A stretch of DNA of 64,000 bases from Aspidiotus rigidus (Eukaryota > Arthropoda > Insecta > Hemiptera > Diaspididae), in the NCBI GenBank assembly GCA_035079385.1, contig JAVHKY010000010.1, positions 620,001 to 684,000 of the forward strand, given 5' to 3'. Position numbers and translations under genes: made by a program. How positions within the stretch are numbered: the first letter of the stretch is position 1; every line of letters begins with the position of its first letter. Below are positions 11,701 to 26,700 of this stretch, one piece after another. Below the pieces are notes generated by a model, which saw only the letters and a list, made by a program, of their open reading frames with translations, searched no databases and had not been told where the DNA came from.

Positions 11701-14700
11701 AAAAGTCAAACTCGGGACAAAGCACGGTACATTACCCCTCTTCGTCCCCTCTCCTATGAGAGCTAATATTATTTTTCTTCCAAATTTCCAAGGATAATAA
11801 GTATGTTATTCGCGAAAACGACCATTACCTTTTAGGAAAAAGCACTGATTGAATGTTCAAAATTCAAATTTCAACTTCAACTGCTCTACTCTTTAGAGCA
11901 GACTGGCTTTGGCAACAAATTAGCGAAGATAAGAAAAATTTGTTACTGTTCAGTTCAGCTGTTCAGCAAGCCTGTAGAGTAGATCATCATTGTAGATAAA
12001 CACGAACTGGAGAATAGGTATCTTCCACCTCTATGACAAAGGCTCAATTTTCCTGATCGTTTCGTGTAAACTCGCTTTTCTTTTCAGTATTGATCAGCCG
12101 AAAGCCAAATTTTTCAAGGTTGTTTGTGTAACTGTAAGCTAAAAGCCGAAACTGAAATTTTCGGCTGCAGTACTCTGATTATAGGCATTAGTGCGGAACC
12201 CCCGCACTTCTGTCTATGATCTGTGAACTCGTGCTGTCTCTGTTTCTATTGACAGAACAAAATTTGTAGAGTGTCAAGTTTTCTACAACTTTATTCTTAT
12301 GTAAAAATGATATTGATCGATTTAAGGAAGACTTCCGGTCACCATTCGGACCTCGCAGCATCCATTGACTGTCCCGTTTTCGTTGTGCGCAATACAAACG
12401 CTGACAGGTCCAAATTGTGTCTAATATGATCTGATTGTCAAAAACTACAGCCTGGAGTAAATTTCTAAAATCCAAATATGAATATTTCAAGTTTATTAAA
12501 AAAAGGGAACGTCGAGTAAAAGGTGATGGAGAAGTGGGTGGGTATGGAAAAATATGAGAGTCATGATTAGAAGACAAAGGTCAAGTTGATAAACAAGCAT
12601 ATGTAGAGAAGTTGAAAGTCAGAAATAAGGATATTATTTTATTCTAGTACATAATTTTGATGAAGTCATCATCCACCTTTCAAATTCTTCGGATAGTTTG
12701 GACTCATTCGACTTCGCTCTCTCGCTTTGAAAATCCTTCCTGCTACTGTGATCTTTTCTCGGCCTTTCAATGGCTTTATCAAATGGACTTGTGAAACATA
12801 CTTATAAAATATCTTATTTTGAAAATGAGCAGTCTTTGATAAATATGCGAGGAAATTTGAAAGCTTAGTGTACGCTTCTTGACTCCAGAGGCTCTTAGGT
12901 TGATAATTTCCTTACCCTAAGCTTATGTCATACAGCTTTGCTACAAGAAATCCGGGATTTGAAACAGAAAACTTCGATGTATTTTTCCGGAATTAGTCGT
13001 CGGAAAGAAAGCTAATACATGACAAGAAAACATGAAAGACGAAGACGATGATGTAGAAAAACAAATTGTTTTTATGATTTGATTTTTTGGTCGTCGTTCG
13101 TGTGGTTCATCTGTCATCTTGTCTGACTATCTCATTAGATCCTTGTGGATGATGGAATCTTTCTGTACGATATTTTTACCCAATACTCCCACATCAACAA
13201 ATTATAATGTATATAATGGACTTACAATATTAATGTATGTAAAATGTCTCCAGAATGTTTATTCGTACTATAAATATCTGAAAGTATGTGTTTACCCGTT
13301 TATAAATGCGTTCTTATATTGGCGTGTGTACGCGCGACCCTTACCCTGTCTCGTGGAAAAAATTTCTGTCTACGAGCATGGCACTTTCACCGGTGTGTCA
13401 CTGTCCTTGAACTTCACAAATTGGCGAACTTGAAACCTTTCAAATATTCATTATGGTATTTATCGTCCAATTTCTTGTGTCTGCGTGCAGACGAAGACGG
13501 ACATTTCTCTCTCGTTCATCTGTCTCTGTGGCGTTCGAATTCGTTCAACACCTACAATATCCTGATTATTACCATGCTGCTTGGTATATATTTACGTCTT
13601 ACGTTTTATTTCCATCTTTCTTCTCCATTTTGGTATCATTTTCACCTGTTAGTCGTCTGCACCATATTTCAGCCCACCTTCTCGCGAATCGTTGTTTGTT
13701 TCTATTTTCATCGTATATTGACTGCTCGTGCTCGATGATTTCAAAGCACTATACGACATTCCTGTTGAGAAAGTTATTTTTCATAATGTCACGTGCGAAG
13801 GATATCGTTCTTATTTTTTCGTCGTCAAAATTTGTTCTTGCATCACGCGATTGAGCCGCGGATTCTATTCAGACGTAGAAAGTAATGATTTTTGTTGGCA
13901 CGAGGTATAAGTATGAAGAAAAGACTTTGTCTGAGAAGCCTTCAAAAACAAAAACTATCGAATAGAATGCAGTGTATTATTCTTTAGATGGGGGGCAGGT
14001 GTTATTGTAATTTAAATGATAATGATGATGTTCGCACGATGGTAAAGTGATGGACGATTGTAGATATCCGAAGATCGAAGAAAGATTAAACTTGAAGACA
14101 CGTCTCAGGAAAACGAACTTGAGATAGGTACAAGAAGAGTCTCGATTTTTTCCCGGTCGACGAGGCACCTTTCATTCGACCATTTCAGTTGGGAGATGGC
14201 GTTCTCGTAAATGGCCATCTATCTGAAAGTCATACAGCACAGTGAAGAAAGGAAAGTGGGAAAAAGGGAATTTAAAAATAGTTCAAGTCCAAAAAAGGTC
14301 GAAATTCCTACTTGTCCCCCTCGAAATTTTTTCAAGTTTCTCTCTTATCATCATCATCAAGGACGTTTTTTTTCGAAAATGATCTTCATTTCTTTAAAAA
14401 CGATTTTCTAAGATTCACAAGAGAAGGAGAATCTGCCAACGCAAATGTTCGCCGTATGAAGTCATGATCACAATTGATAATTTATATTTGTATGTAGTCA
14501 AGGAGAGTAATTTCGCAAAAACAAAGTATGTAGTTCTGAAAAGTGTGGATGAATCAGGAAAAGATATGTGCATTTCTGTCGTAGTATGAAGTCTTCTTGC
14601 CACGATTATTTTCATAATTAATTTTAGAAAGTAACATCGATTTATTCGAGTCACATATTACGCTCCGAAGTACCGCAAAAGAAGGACAAAATTACTGTAA

Positions 14701-17700
14701 ATGATTGATGCTTAAGAACGAAAATTTCTACGACAAATTATAATTTACCATTCAGTCCAACGCGCATTTTTCATTCCCCAGTTCTATCATTAAGAGAGAT
14801 TTATTGGATGAGTTGAAAAGAGGCTCTTAAAATATTGTTGAGGGAGGGTTTATTTTACCCGTGTTCTGAACTAGGACAGAGAAATGAGAAGAGTGTACAC
14901 TCTACTATTATAAAGTGTAGAGAACAACTCTCGACTTTCAATTTCGTCTGAAACTCCACGACCTCAAGAATTATCCTTCTCTTTGTCATCGCGAGATCAT
15001 TTTTGTTGGAATCAGTCGCCTTCTTTTGGTGATTCAGAAATATTCGAGTTGATGAATACTCACGGTAGCGTAGAAGGTTCAGCAAGGAAAAGAGGATAAA
15101 AGTATACAGGAAGAATAGAAGCAGTTTATATAGGAGGGAGACGAGGAAATTTTCCATAGGAAACCTGCTAGATTAGATAGATCTATCTTTTAACCAATTC
15201 TAGTCATCTTATCCCTGCCTGTTAAATGGAACGTTCAAATGGGCTACCAATTAATTCATCCAAGACTTGACGTTCTGGGAATTTTCAATCCAAAACTTCA
15301 AATGAGAAGTAAAAAATATCAGTTCGTACTCTCAAAATTATACGAATCGTAAAATCGATCGTATAAACCACAGTCCAGCGCCTGAGGCACCATTTTTGCT
15401 TATAAATTCTGAAAAGATTTCAAGAGGATCCGCAAATGGAACATGCGTGGTTCTTAATATCTACACGAATTTAAGGACGAGTTACGATCGTAATAGAGAA
15501 TGCCTAGTTGTTTGGAAAATTTGATTCGAGCCATTTATATAAATGTAGAAGAGAGAAAAAAAAGTAATACTCGTCGAATCGAGACACGAAAAATAAGGCG
15601 CGCTGTAGTAAAGTTCTCATCGTACGTCATAATTTTCTGAGCGCATTAGAAAGGAATACTTTTATCAGAAGCGATAACTCACAAGCTTAAACATTCGGAT
15701 GCATTAACTTTATTCTAATTTATTGCAAATTTGGGACGTAATGTCGAAATAATTTGTCGATACAGAATTCTGTTCCCATAGGTGTTTTTCGAATGCGGAG
15801 GAAACGAGAGATCAACCTTGTTGTTCAGAACAGCTGGATTTTCCTATGTCTTGGCGTAGATTCAAAACTCGTATATAAGTACACGCCTGATCATGCGATC
15901 GATTTTAAGTTTTAGGATTCAACAAACGCCTTTGAATTCAGTAAACCTACGTTAGACGAGAGAATCGCGTCCCTTGATCCAACTACAACCTTCTTTTCAG
16001 GGTCTGCATTTCAGACCCAAACGTACGAACCTCAAGTCATTCTCAGGATCTCCGAAAATGTGTTTCTCATTAAATCATTCGAACGATCTTCGCACATATT
16101 GCGAAGGTCTGGGTCATTTTGAACATCTAAAAGCAACGAAAGAAAAATCGAATTTCTAGCAATAATGTAAACCTTTTGAACTTGGAACAAGAGATAAGCA
16201 CGACAGTGAGGCGGGATGGTTTCCCGTACCGATAATTCATAGTCGTTTCGATTACAAAATACCAACGCATAGTGTATTTATGATGAACCTTCATCAATTT
16301 CAAACCGAAAATCAAACGAAGACATGACGACGATAATGATGGAAGTTCAAATACATTATCGAAGGAGAAAAGGAAAATAATATTCACGAGAGGATTGACA
16401 ATATGGATGATTCTTGTCGAAAATTAATTTGGCAGCGAACACGACAGCACGTATTGGTCATCCGTAAAGTTAGACAGTTCGTCTGGCGAATTAACAAATT
16501 TACAGCAGGTGAATAATCTTCCACCGCCACAACGACGACCACAAAAACAGTCTGGTAAAAATATTCGAAACGATTTTTCCGTTCGTCGAGTATACAACGA
16601 TGGCCCTTCTCACAAGTTGCGTGCTGCTCCCAATTGTATTTGTATTTGCCATCATTGACGAGAGTATTTTCGCATGGAAAAAGCTAATAAAATTCTTTAT
16701 AATCCGCCACAACAGAATCCAATAAAACGTCAGTAAATTTTAGTAAAATAAAGGAATAGGGGAATTAATTGAAACTGTAATAATCTTGAACCCAACGCTC
16801 CGGGTTTGGTCTCAGTCTACGCGCAAACCGGTTTATGAAACTATCAAAAGAGCAGTTTGAAGAGATTGGCTGGAATCTAAAAGGATTTTCAATTTACGGT
16901 GTTCAAAGAATATCAACAGAGTGTCGAACAAAATCAAATTTTAAAAGTGAACAACTCTTTAAAAAGAACTTTTCTTTTTTGCTATCACTTTCATCCAGGT
17001 GAATATTGTTCACGTGAAAAAGATGGTGATATCAGCAGAGGTGAAGCCATCAGGAATCTTTGAAATATTTCGAATGAAGGTCGGAGAATGCCAGGAGGGA
17101 ATAATAGCCGAACTGGTCATAATAAGAGCAAGAACTGCAAATATTTCAGAAAGGCAGCAGGGTATCAGATATCGAGAAAATGTATGGATTGCTGAGGCGA
17201 TGGTAGCTAAATTCGAGGTGAGATTCTGTACAAAAATATCCAAAGGAATTGGTCTTCTTTTGATTGATCTGAGCTGATCAAAGATTTTTTTTCTGTAAGT
17301 TGTGTCAAGAGCCGAGGAACTGAGATTTTGAGGTCCCCCACAGGATAAGACTCCATCCATCTGATGGCTGCCCTAGCACTTAAATTCTGAGTTTCCTTGT
17401 ACATTGATGCCATCACAGGACCGAAAAATGAAACAAATGCAGCCATCAGTTGGAGGCTCAACCCATATCCGCCTACATCCCTTACTCAGCTGATGGAGGA
17501 TCCAATTTTTTGGAGGAAAATAGTAAGTTAGTACAGTGTAAAGGAAAGAGGGAGATTTTCTGATTGTGAGGTCAGACTGAGGAGCGCGAGCTAAGACAGA
17601 TAGGAACAGGCGGAATTCCCCGAGAATTGTGCGAAAAACTGATACACTATTAATTAATGATTTCTTTCAAGTAAGTTCAGAAAGAAAGAAAGAAAGAAAG

Positions 17701-20700
17701 AAAAAGAGAGAGAGAAAGATTTTGTCAAGGGTTAATTAAAGTACTCACAAGGTGTCTAATGGTGCTGAAAATTCATGAATTGTGGAAATGGTTGTTGAAG
17801 GTGCTGAAAAGTACTGAAATTTCCCGAAAAAAACCGTCGAGTTCTTCATTTTTATCTCAAGGCGTTGCTTTCAGAAGTCGATGTTATAAAAAAATAATTA
17901 AAATTTACAAGATCAATGGTGGCAAACTCGAAAAATCCTCCAAAAGTGCTTCACTTTTACTTTTCAACTTTTGTAGACACCCTTTTAGAAGTTCTACTGC
18001 CCGTTTGGTATCGGGAGATACTATATAATCATCCGTACCGAAACTTTTGGTAAGAGGAAAGCTGACATTGTTTGTTAAATCATTTATAGCGATTGGTAAG
18101 AGAGAAACACTATGTACTTCTTCTTGGAGGGCACCCTTTTGAATGCGGTGAGAATTCTATTGGGCGTCATGAAAACGTGATTTATCGAGATGCAAAGTTA
18201 CTATAAAGTGATCTCGTGAGAGCGATTCAAAAAATGTTGACTGAAGAGCGAAAATGGGTGATGACTGTCCCTATTTCCATTTCAGCGATTTAAATGAATT
18301 ATGAATTTTACGCTGTATAGATAGAGATCTCGACTCGAGAACAGAAAAGACAGATTGTCGAGCCATTTGTCATATTTATTACAAAATCGTGGTTACCAAT
18401 TATTAGTCTAACTTTGTATGTACGAAAGAACGAAAAAGTGACAAAAATACTGACACAATTTTCCGTTTAAGCTGATGATGTATCTCAGTTCATTAGAATT
18501 ACACAAATCTACCTCTGGGGTGGTTTGGAACGGGATTGATAAAACATGCATATATCCCAAATTGAAAGTCAAAATTCTATCGTTGTAGTCCCTCTTGTAC
18601 CATGTACGTATTATGGCTTGAGAGTCGAAATTTCTTCTGAGTCCCTTTCCTACTATGTATTATGGCCAGAGAGTCGAAATTTTCTTCCAAGTCCTTTTCC
18701 TATCCCATTATATTATCGCTCAAATTTCTACAAATCCTCCTCCCATCATAATCCGTGACTTGAAATTCAAAATTTTGCTTAGTCGCCCACCTATCCTAAA
18801 TATTATTGCTCGAAAGTCGAAAATCTTTCGAAGTCCCCTTCCCATCATATATTAGGGCTCGAGATTCGAAATTTTTCAAAGTCTAATCTGAGCTATATGA
18901 TAGGAGGGCGACTTGAACCATTTTTACAAATAATGTTGAACTTGAATAATTTTCATTTTGGTTGGATATCACTCGGCGCACGTCAAATTTTTCGAAAGAA
19001 TCCTTCCCTGTTGAAAATATTTTGGAAGAAGGAGAGGAGGGTATGAGGAAGTACAGTCATGCAGACTTATGACCGTACATTAAAATACCAATAAGTTTCC
19101 AACTATATCGATCTCGCTAAGAATAATTGAGTTTACTCCACACTCTTCGAAGGTCAAAAATTCGGATCCCGCCTCTGCCAACAGAACCTTGTCACAGATT
19201 CAAAAAGTCGGAAAAACACTTACAAGTGTTGTGTTTTCTCTGTATCCGTTTTCTGTTGGCTTTGATAGAAGAATTCGAAGCTGGGAGTAAAACTGAGTAG
19301 ATTGAACCTGGTACAAGGTTCTCTCGCTGTTAAAAACTTTTGAATTTCAAAGGGCGATATAGCGAATGACAAAACCTCGATATTGATGTAATTTTCGTTT
19401 GGAGAAACGTTTCCCATTTGACCTTAGTTTCTGTGGCCCAAAATTTTACGTGCAACGTTCTTCATTGGCTTAAGGTTTACAGACTTGCACTTGGTAGGAT
19501 TTTCGAGAAGTATCTTCGACAGGCTCACCCGCACCAAATCGCGGCCAGTATTCTTCATTCAGTTACTTTAATTTAGTATAGTTAGAGAAGAGACGAAACA
19601 TAATGAGGCGTATTGGCAACGAGGAGCGAAGAGGAGGAGAAATAAATTGTTTTGTTCGCGTTGGGGGTCTCATTTCTTTCGCCTTTCGCACAATGTCATC
19701 CTTCAACAATCTCTCCGTCTGTCACTTTACTCATTCGACCCTATAGTCATCTCTTTTTCTGTACGTGCTTCAGCATACGCTGAAACTGAAAAGTTATCGT
19801 CTCTCTCAACACATTGTCGTCTGCATGTCCATTGAACTGAAGTACAGCAGTTAACCCTGAACGTAATGAGTGTGTGTCATACTAAACTGAGGGTAACATA
19901 CTTCGTTTATACATTGTCAGCAGTCTGTACACGTTCGCATTATGGTGTAATGCTTAACGCTATTATGAGATGACATAAATTTGTTGCTTTGTAGCGGAGA
20001 AAAAAAAGAAGTGTAATTCCGTTGAAAAGAAAAATATGCCAAAAAATCGATGTACTTCGTGTATAAGTTTGTACTTCGCATTTAGAGTACAGTAAACTCC
20101 AGTCTCCTAGAGTCGGTCGTATAGAAAGTGACCATCGTCTGCCGGAGATTATGAGGATGGCTAGAAGCCAATGATAATTGAGTGAAAAGGAAAATCCAAA
20201 AATGACTCCCATCACAACGAGGGTGGGTGCTAATTGTCTGTATCCTTCGTTCAGGCCCAGTGTAACACAGACTTACTTTCTTACGTACTATATAATTTAT
20301 ATTTTCTTGCGAATGCGTCAAAAAAAAGTATATTATACGATCCAAGAGGAAACAGATAATATTTCACACTTTATCTTAAAGCCGGTCAAATTAGCTTATT
20401 TCGCACCGCTTGACAGCTTCGAGAGAGGATTTTATCGTGTCTACAGCGACAAAATACAGACACACGTTCCTGTAAGTTGGTCACGTACTCGATAAAGCGG
20501 CGTTCTTCATTTCTCTTCTTAAACATTGAACAAAGATGCCTGTGCGATTCCATTAAAGACTCTCGTTTTTAATAAACGCGCGTGGTACTGCCGTAAATTC
20601 TTCCAGAGAGAGAGAGACAAAAAACCCGCATCGATCACATGCATAATGGACGTTGAAACGTCGGAGAATTTCGTATAAAACCGAAAATTGAATGGAATTA

Positions 20701-23700
20701 CGAGAAGTTACTTTTTATGATGGTTTTAATGACGTCGATGGAGTCGACAATTGCAACGATTATGCAGAAAAATGATAGGGAGGCACGCACGCGGACGTTA
20801 GTCGTTATGAGTAAATTCAAATAAAATTTGACGTATTTTGATATCTCTGGTATTGTATAGAGAAAGGTTTATCGTTGGTTCGTCAGCGTGTCTAAAAGTC
20901 ATTCGATACTGATAACAAAACCTTCCATAGGATGTCAGCACAATGTACGAAAAATGTGGTGATAGAAAGCAGCTCGAGAAATACATTAGAATTGAAGTTT
21001 CAAATCCCCCTTCTATCATACATAGCTCGAGAGTGGAAATTTTTCCATGTTTTTGGCCGAACGGCGCACGATAAACCCCCCTCCCCCCTTAATGAAACAG
21101 GTTCCTGCTAGAAATGTAATCCAATACCAATCTTCTTCCAGGGAGAAGTACGGAGTGTTTCTCTCTTTCGAATCACTATGAATTGCCTGACAGTGTCACC
21201 TCTCCTCTTACATTGTTTGCGGATAGCTTCGATATCTCCCTTCCAATCTCCAACCCTCGACGGGCAGCAAGCCTACTCCTATTAACCCTAGACAAAATCT
21301 CTCTCTCTCTCTCTGTCTGGACTTATTTGAATGAGATTCTTGAATAGAGTATTTGTTTTTCGCACAAGTCAATATCATTCGCGGAATCCTACCTGTTTCT
21401 GGCTGTCTCAGCTCGCGCTCCTCACTCTGACCTCACAATCACCGTCGTCTTTACTCTTTTCAATCAATTCGAGCGCATTCAAGTACTTCTACTAGTCCAC
21501 ATAATTGCACAGTACTACATATTTTGGAGGAAAAAGTTTGAAACAAAAGTTGTTCCTCATTCAATTTACTATGAGATACATCACTCACTTATTACTCTAA
21601 GCCTATTGGTTGGCTCAGAAATTGTTGATTTATAGCAAATTTTCCATGTAAGATTTCACTCATAGTGCGAAGATTTATCCTTGAGATAGTTCTATTCAGG
21701 CAATGCGGGCAAAAATAACCAACGTAAGTATAGTCTAAACATCCTCACTAGATCAGTTGCGTTTTCTTCTAATTGGTACATTTAATCTACTCAGTCGCCG
21801 CTCTCTTATCTTGTCACAACGGTTACCACAGACTTAATCTGTCGGCAATATTTCATGAACCTTTTCTCCCCTAATCTACCACCGACCGTGAATTTCCGTA
21901 ATCGTAAAAACCCATTGTCTAATTCTCTGTCAATGTTATAAAGCTCTCTCAACACTATCATCCCGACGAGGACTTTAACGCAGCATCTCAGAATTACAGA
22001 TAATTTTTTAAGCAAACGGCTACGAAAATGCCATTAGGCAATGCTGGACGGCATTTTCAAGTGCACCAATATTGTAAACTTTGACTCAGTAGGAAGATGT
22101 CGAGACTCCTCACTTCTCATTTCGACAAATCATAATTGAGAAGTTCTAAACACCTATGCCACAATCTGACTATGCCTTGAAGTTCTCCATTATTTCATTT
22201 CCTCACGAAATTTTTTTTTTTGTCATTATCCTTACAGAGTTGACTCAACACTGATAAAGCATATACTTCAATAAGGCCTAAGTACAATACGAGCAAGACT
22301 CAGAGGTTGAATAAGCGACCTTGTTCTTCATAGTGAATCATAGGTGATCTATAGTCTCCAATACAAATCACTTAAGACTCACAGGTTGGACAAGCGAACT
22401 TGTTCTTACACTATTCGGTAGTAACTCACAGGTGACCTACAGGTACAAATACAACATGGAAACAAAAACGCTAACCGGTGGGCACTACTCTAAAACCTAT
22501 CTGTGAGTTTAGTGCAACGCTACCAACACCAAATGGTCGTGAAACCGCGTGTGTTCATACATACACATCACTCACAACAGTTTTTCACAGTACTAGGATT
22601 AAGAGCCTACAAATGATCAAATTAATAAACTCAACTTCTCCAGACCTCGGACAGAGCAGCCTCTCTACTACCGCAACTGAGGGGTTGATCAGACCGCCGT
22701 GTTGAATTTGTGAGAAACTCCAGCCATTCCCAGACTCGTACAACTCTTCCTGGATGGGTCTGCCAACCACGAAGGCCTCAGCCGCCAGGTGGATTCGCCA
22801 TACCTTAGCCCTCATACCGCAATAACGTCTTGCCTTCCTCCTTGAGTTGCAACCAAAATCATGCAACTGTCCTGATGCAATGAGATATTCTTAGCAGTTC
22901 CAGAACCCATTATCTCCAGAGGTGTATCATTCTCCTTACTCGGACCAAAATAAAAAGTGAATGAGAGATCCAATAAAGAAACAGCATCAACTTAGATATG
23001 CGGCTAAAAAATACTTCAATGGAGTTGGCATCCAATGGAGTTGGCATTTCTTTTGTGCAAAACTATTTCCTGAACTAACGACTAAAATGGAGCAACAGTT
23101 CAACCTTAATGAATACATACGTAAAAATAAAATACAAAAAAAAACAATAATGACCGTCGTTCCTGTATTCATTAAATTTTGCGACTCAAGTATTTTGGTT
23201 TTTCTGTGTCTTATATTTTATTGAAATGTGTCGCACCACTCTGGAGCAAATCGAAATTGTCAATGAATAGACTCAGATGAATTCGACTTTTATTCAATGA
23301 ATCAGTATGTATTCCGTCCCAATAAATCTAATAAACCCAATAAAAGCCTAATATTTGAAAAACAGTCCAATAAACCTAATAAGAGTCCAATAATTTCATT
23401 CCAGACCCAATGAAAAAAATTTTAATTTTAATTCCTAGCTTGGGTTGGATTTTTGTCTGTAATTTTGATGGCATTTTAAAACGAATATTATCAAGGGGCC
23501 CCTTGACACTGCCCTCTCCCTGCTACACCACTGAAATTATGGTTTTGTGAAACATCCTTTAAGAGCCCTATAAAAATCCGATATTTTTAGTTTTCGAATT
23601 TGGTAGATGCCCTGTAAATTTATAGCAGTTGTATGGAATATTGAAAAAGTTAGACAACGACGTAAAGTACTTTCTCCCTAATTGTCAGTTTAATCCAGTC

Positions 23701-26700
23701 TTGGAAAACAAATCAGCGATTTTTACGCTAATTAATAGGCTTACAGTGACAAATAAGTAGTATAACTTCTAGAAAATTTGATGAGGAACATCTTTTGTTT
23801 GAAACATTCCTCTCTAAAGTGCTTAGTTTTCGTGAAAATTGCAAAAAACTAGATTGTGTGAGCAATGGTGGTCACAAAGGGGCCTTACAGGAGGCGGGGC
23901 GCTTTGCTCTTTCATATTTTCATTAGGTGGTCTTTCTGATCAATTTCATATCCAACTAGAGGCCTTTTTTTGTCCAATTTGACTGGACAAAACACTCTAC
24001 ATCATCAATTAGAATATCTCCCTTTTTTCCTCTGCATTGTACAAAAATAATATCTTATTTTCCTCCGAAACTTCGTGCAGATATGAATCGAGAAAGGGTC
24101 CGGACTCCATTTTGTATAAAATTAAGTCTTCAATTGTTGGCTGCATTTGCTTCATTTTTCTGTCCTTTGATGACGTCATTGTCCACGAAAACTCGGAATT
24201 TGAAAGCTAGTGCAGTCATTAGCTAAATAGTATCTTATCCTATGTAAGACCTCAGAATCATTGTCATTTCCTCGGTTCTTGGCACAACTTTCAGAAAAAA
24301 TCTTCACTAACTCAGATCAATCAAAAGGGGGCTGATTCTTTTGGACTTTTTCGTACAGAATTTCACCTCAGATTTACTGTAGATATCCTCGCCTAACTAT
24401 CTCAGATCAATCAAAATGAGACCGATTCTTTTGGAATTTTTTTTTTTTAATCTCACCTTAGATGTAACTACCCTCGCCTCAGCATTCATATCATTTTCTC
24501 GAGCTCTGATACTCCCACTGTCTTTTTAAAATACACTACATATTATCCGTTGTGTGCCTCAGTTTTGAACCACACACACCTTGCCTGATGGTGTCGAGCG
24601 TCTGCGAGTCGCTTCATGAAATTCTGAATTATATTCGAATCGGTCAAGTCTGCTTTCCAAGAGTACCCGAACCAGATTGTAAAAATAATTTCAATTCTTG
24701 TCAAGGCAACGACCGTACACCTACCAACAAAAAAACTTCCTTCTTTATTGCCACGACCTCCCTTGATCCTTCTTTATAATCAATCTTTCTCGCTCCATCT
24801 TCATTTATGTGTATTTATGAGTGCGAGTAGAGGCTATTAACTATATTATTTATTCGGTCCTCCAAATCAATTTTTAATTAAAACTGCGTTATCAAATTGA
24901 GCACATGTAGTCCGTACATAATGTCGTTGTCGTGCTTTAAATGAGCGCTGCTCTAGACGTTTTACCTATTAACCTGCATTACTTTCGCGTATATATTTAT
25001 TCGCATACACAGATATACGAGTATTATCAACTTCGTCATCGAGAGGAAACGAAAACAAACGCCAACTTAATGAACCGAACATTTTACCATCACGGATAAT
25101 GACAACGTACGTCAGTTTGGTCCAAGGTCGAGGACACTTCGAATGCTCGCTATTTTATGTGTACTGTATGTACATAAGAACACCCACTTTCAAAACCGGC
25201 GTGTACCCCGATGATGATAATAATATTAAGTACAGTAACTTCACTGTACTTGCACATGTGCACAAAATAAAACTAAATTATGTACACACAGAGTATGTAC
25301 GTAAAGGTGCTAAATTATCTTTGTCGTATAAAATCAACCTTTTTTTCTCTCTGGGTACATACACTCGAGCCCCGTGCTACAGTAGTGTAAATACATCTGT
25401 AGTGCGTTCTGATGGTCGTGTAATCATCCTGATGTGGAGAATGATTACGTTATTCTCTCGTCGACTCGATAGATTGACCAATAGTCCGAACATATGTTGG
25501 ATAAATAGCGGGCAATGACAACCTTTTTAATAATATCGAAGCCGAATACGACTTCTTATAAATACTACTAAGGACGTCGACGAATGTTTTTAATGACCGC
25601 GTGAAAATTATTACGGCTATTTAGGTAGCTAATATCGCAGACGATGAACTGTAATACGTAAATGCGGCGGATTACGAAATCGTGACAGCTATTATCTTTT
25701 CGTGTTCTTAAATGAGCCTTAGGTACGCTTGCATTGGATGCGTTGAAGCGTTAATTTTCGAAATGTCCTTTCTCGCATTTGATAAAGCGTTGCTCGGATA
25801 AGGGCAGGTCCAACATGTTAGGATTTGGTACGCTTAAACGGTTAGGGAATTTGACCGACGTCCTCTTTGCTTCGCTTCCTTACAAGCAAATCACAATTAA
25901 CTATGTCGACTTGCGATGCCGTGCAGACCTTGTGGCATAATGTACGAGTAGTCCGTTATAAAATTGAGAACTTTTCATGAATACATGGATAAACCTTTTT
26001 GGGAACTCGAGACAAGCTTGAAAATGCAGTAGGAGGATATATTTATAGCGAATTTTTTGTGTGTTTGATGTATTGTTCTGTATTTTATCGAAAATCCTAT
26101 GTCAGGTGAGAGACGAAGGGACATGCACAACTTACAATTACTCGTACAAGGGAAGTCTGTGACTTTTTTCTCAACTGATTAATCATAGTTCGAAACTCGC
26201 CGCTCATTTTGTTCACTTCTCGCGAGATTTGAATTGAGACATTTTCATTGGGGGGATCAATTATTTGGTTAAAACTAGGTCCTTCTCCTGATGTATATAA
26301 CTCGATGAGAGAAATTTTTCCACGTCTCTATGTAAATTGGGAAACAAACATTTTCATGCCGCCCCCCATCCCCCTTCGTATTCACAGGTATGTCTTGCAT
26401 GATCTTTTTCCCCCTCTAATGTTGATGGTATTTTACTGCGAATATCCAAGTTCACAGGAGGTCTGGACCTTCCGACACCGTTGCCCTTGCTACACCTCTG
26501 GAATTATGGTTATGTGGAACACCCCTGAAAAACCCTATAAAACTTCAATATTTTCAATTTCTGAGTTTGGTTGACACCCTGTCGGTATTCCTGAAGTATA
26601 CATGGCTGGATGGTCAGATTTTGCACAACATGTTTTTCCTGAAGTTTCCTAGATTCCTGCTCTTAACTCCAAAAACTCGCGGGTTCTTCAGAGGAGTTAA

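Noticed and set aside
12188..12577. 129-codon minus-strand open frame next to the CAGAGTA elements
   Set aside because: Resembles no transposase or host protein that I recognise.
13286..13738. 150-codon plus-strand open frame
   Set aside because: Overlaps another long frame, no homology recognised, no splice or start context; CpG-rich intronic DNA.
17010..17461. Overlapping minus-strand frames of 84-116 codons with hydrophobic patches
   Set aside because: Lie in a dispersed repeat; considered a receptor-like fragment but no motif supports it.
25099..25518. 139-codon plus-strand open frame in MRTF intron 1
   Set aside because: No recognisable domain and no supporting signals; length alone is not enough.
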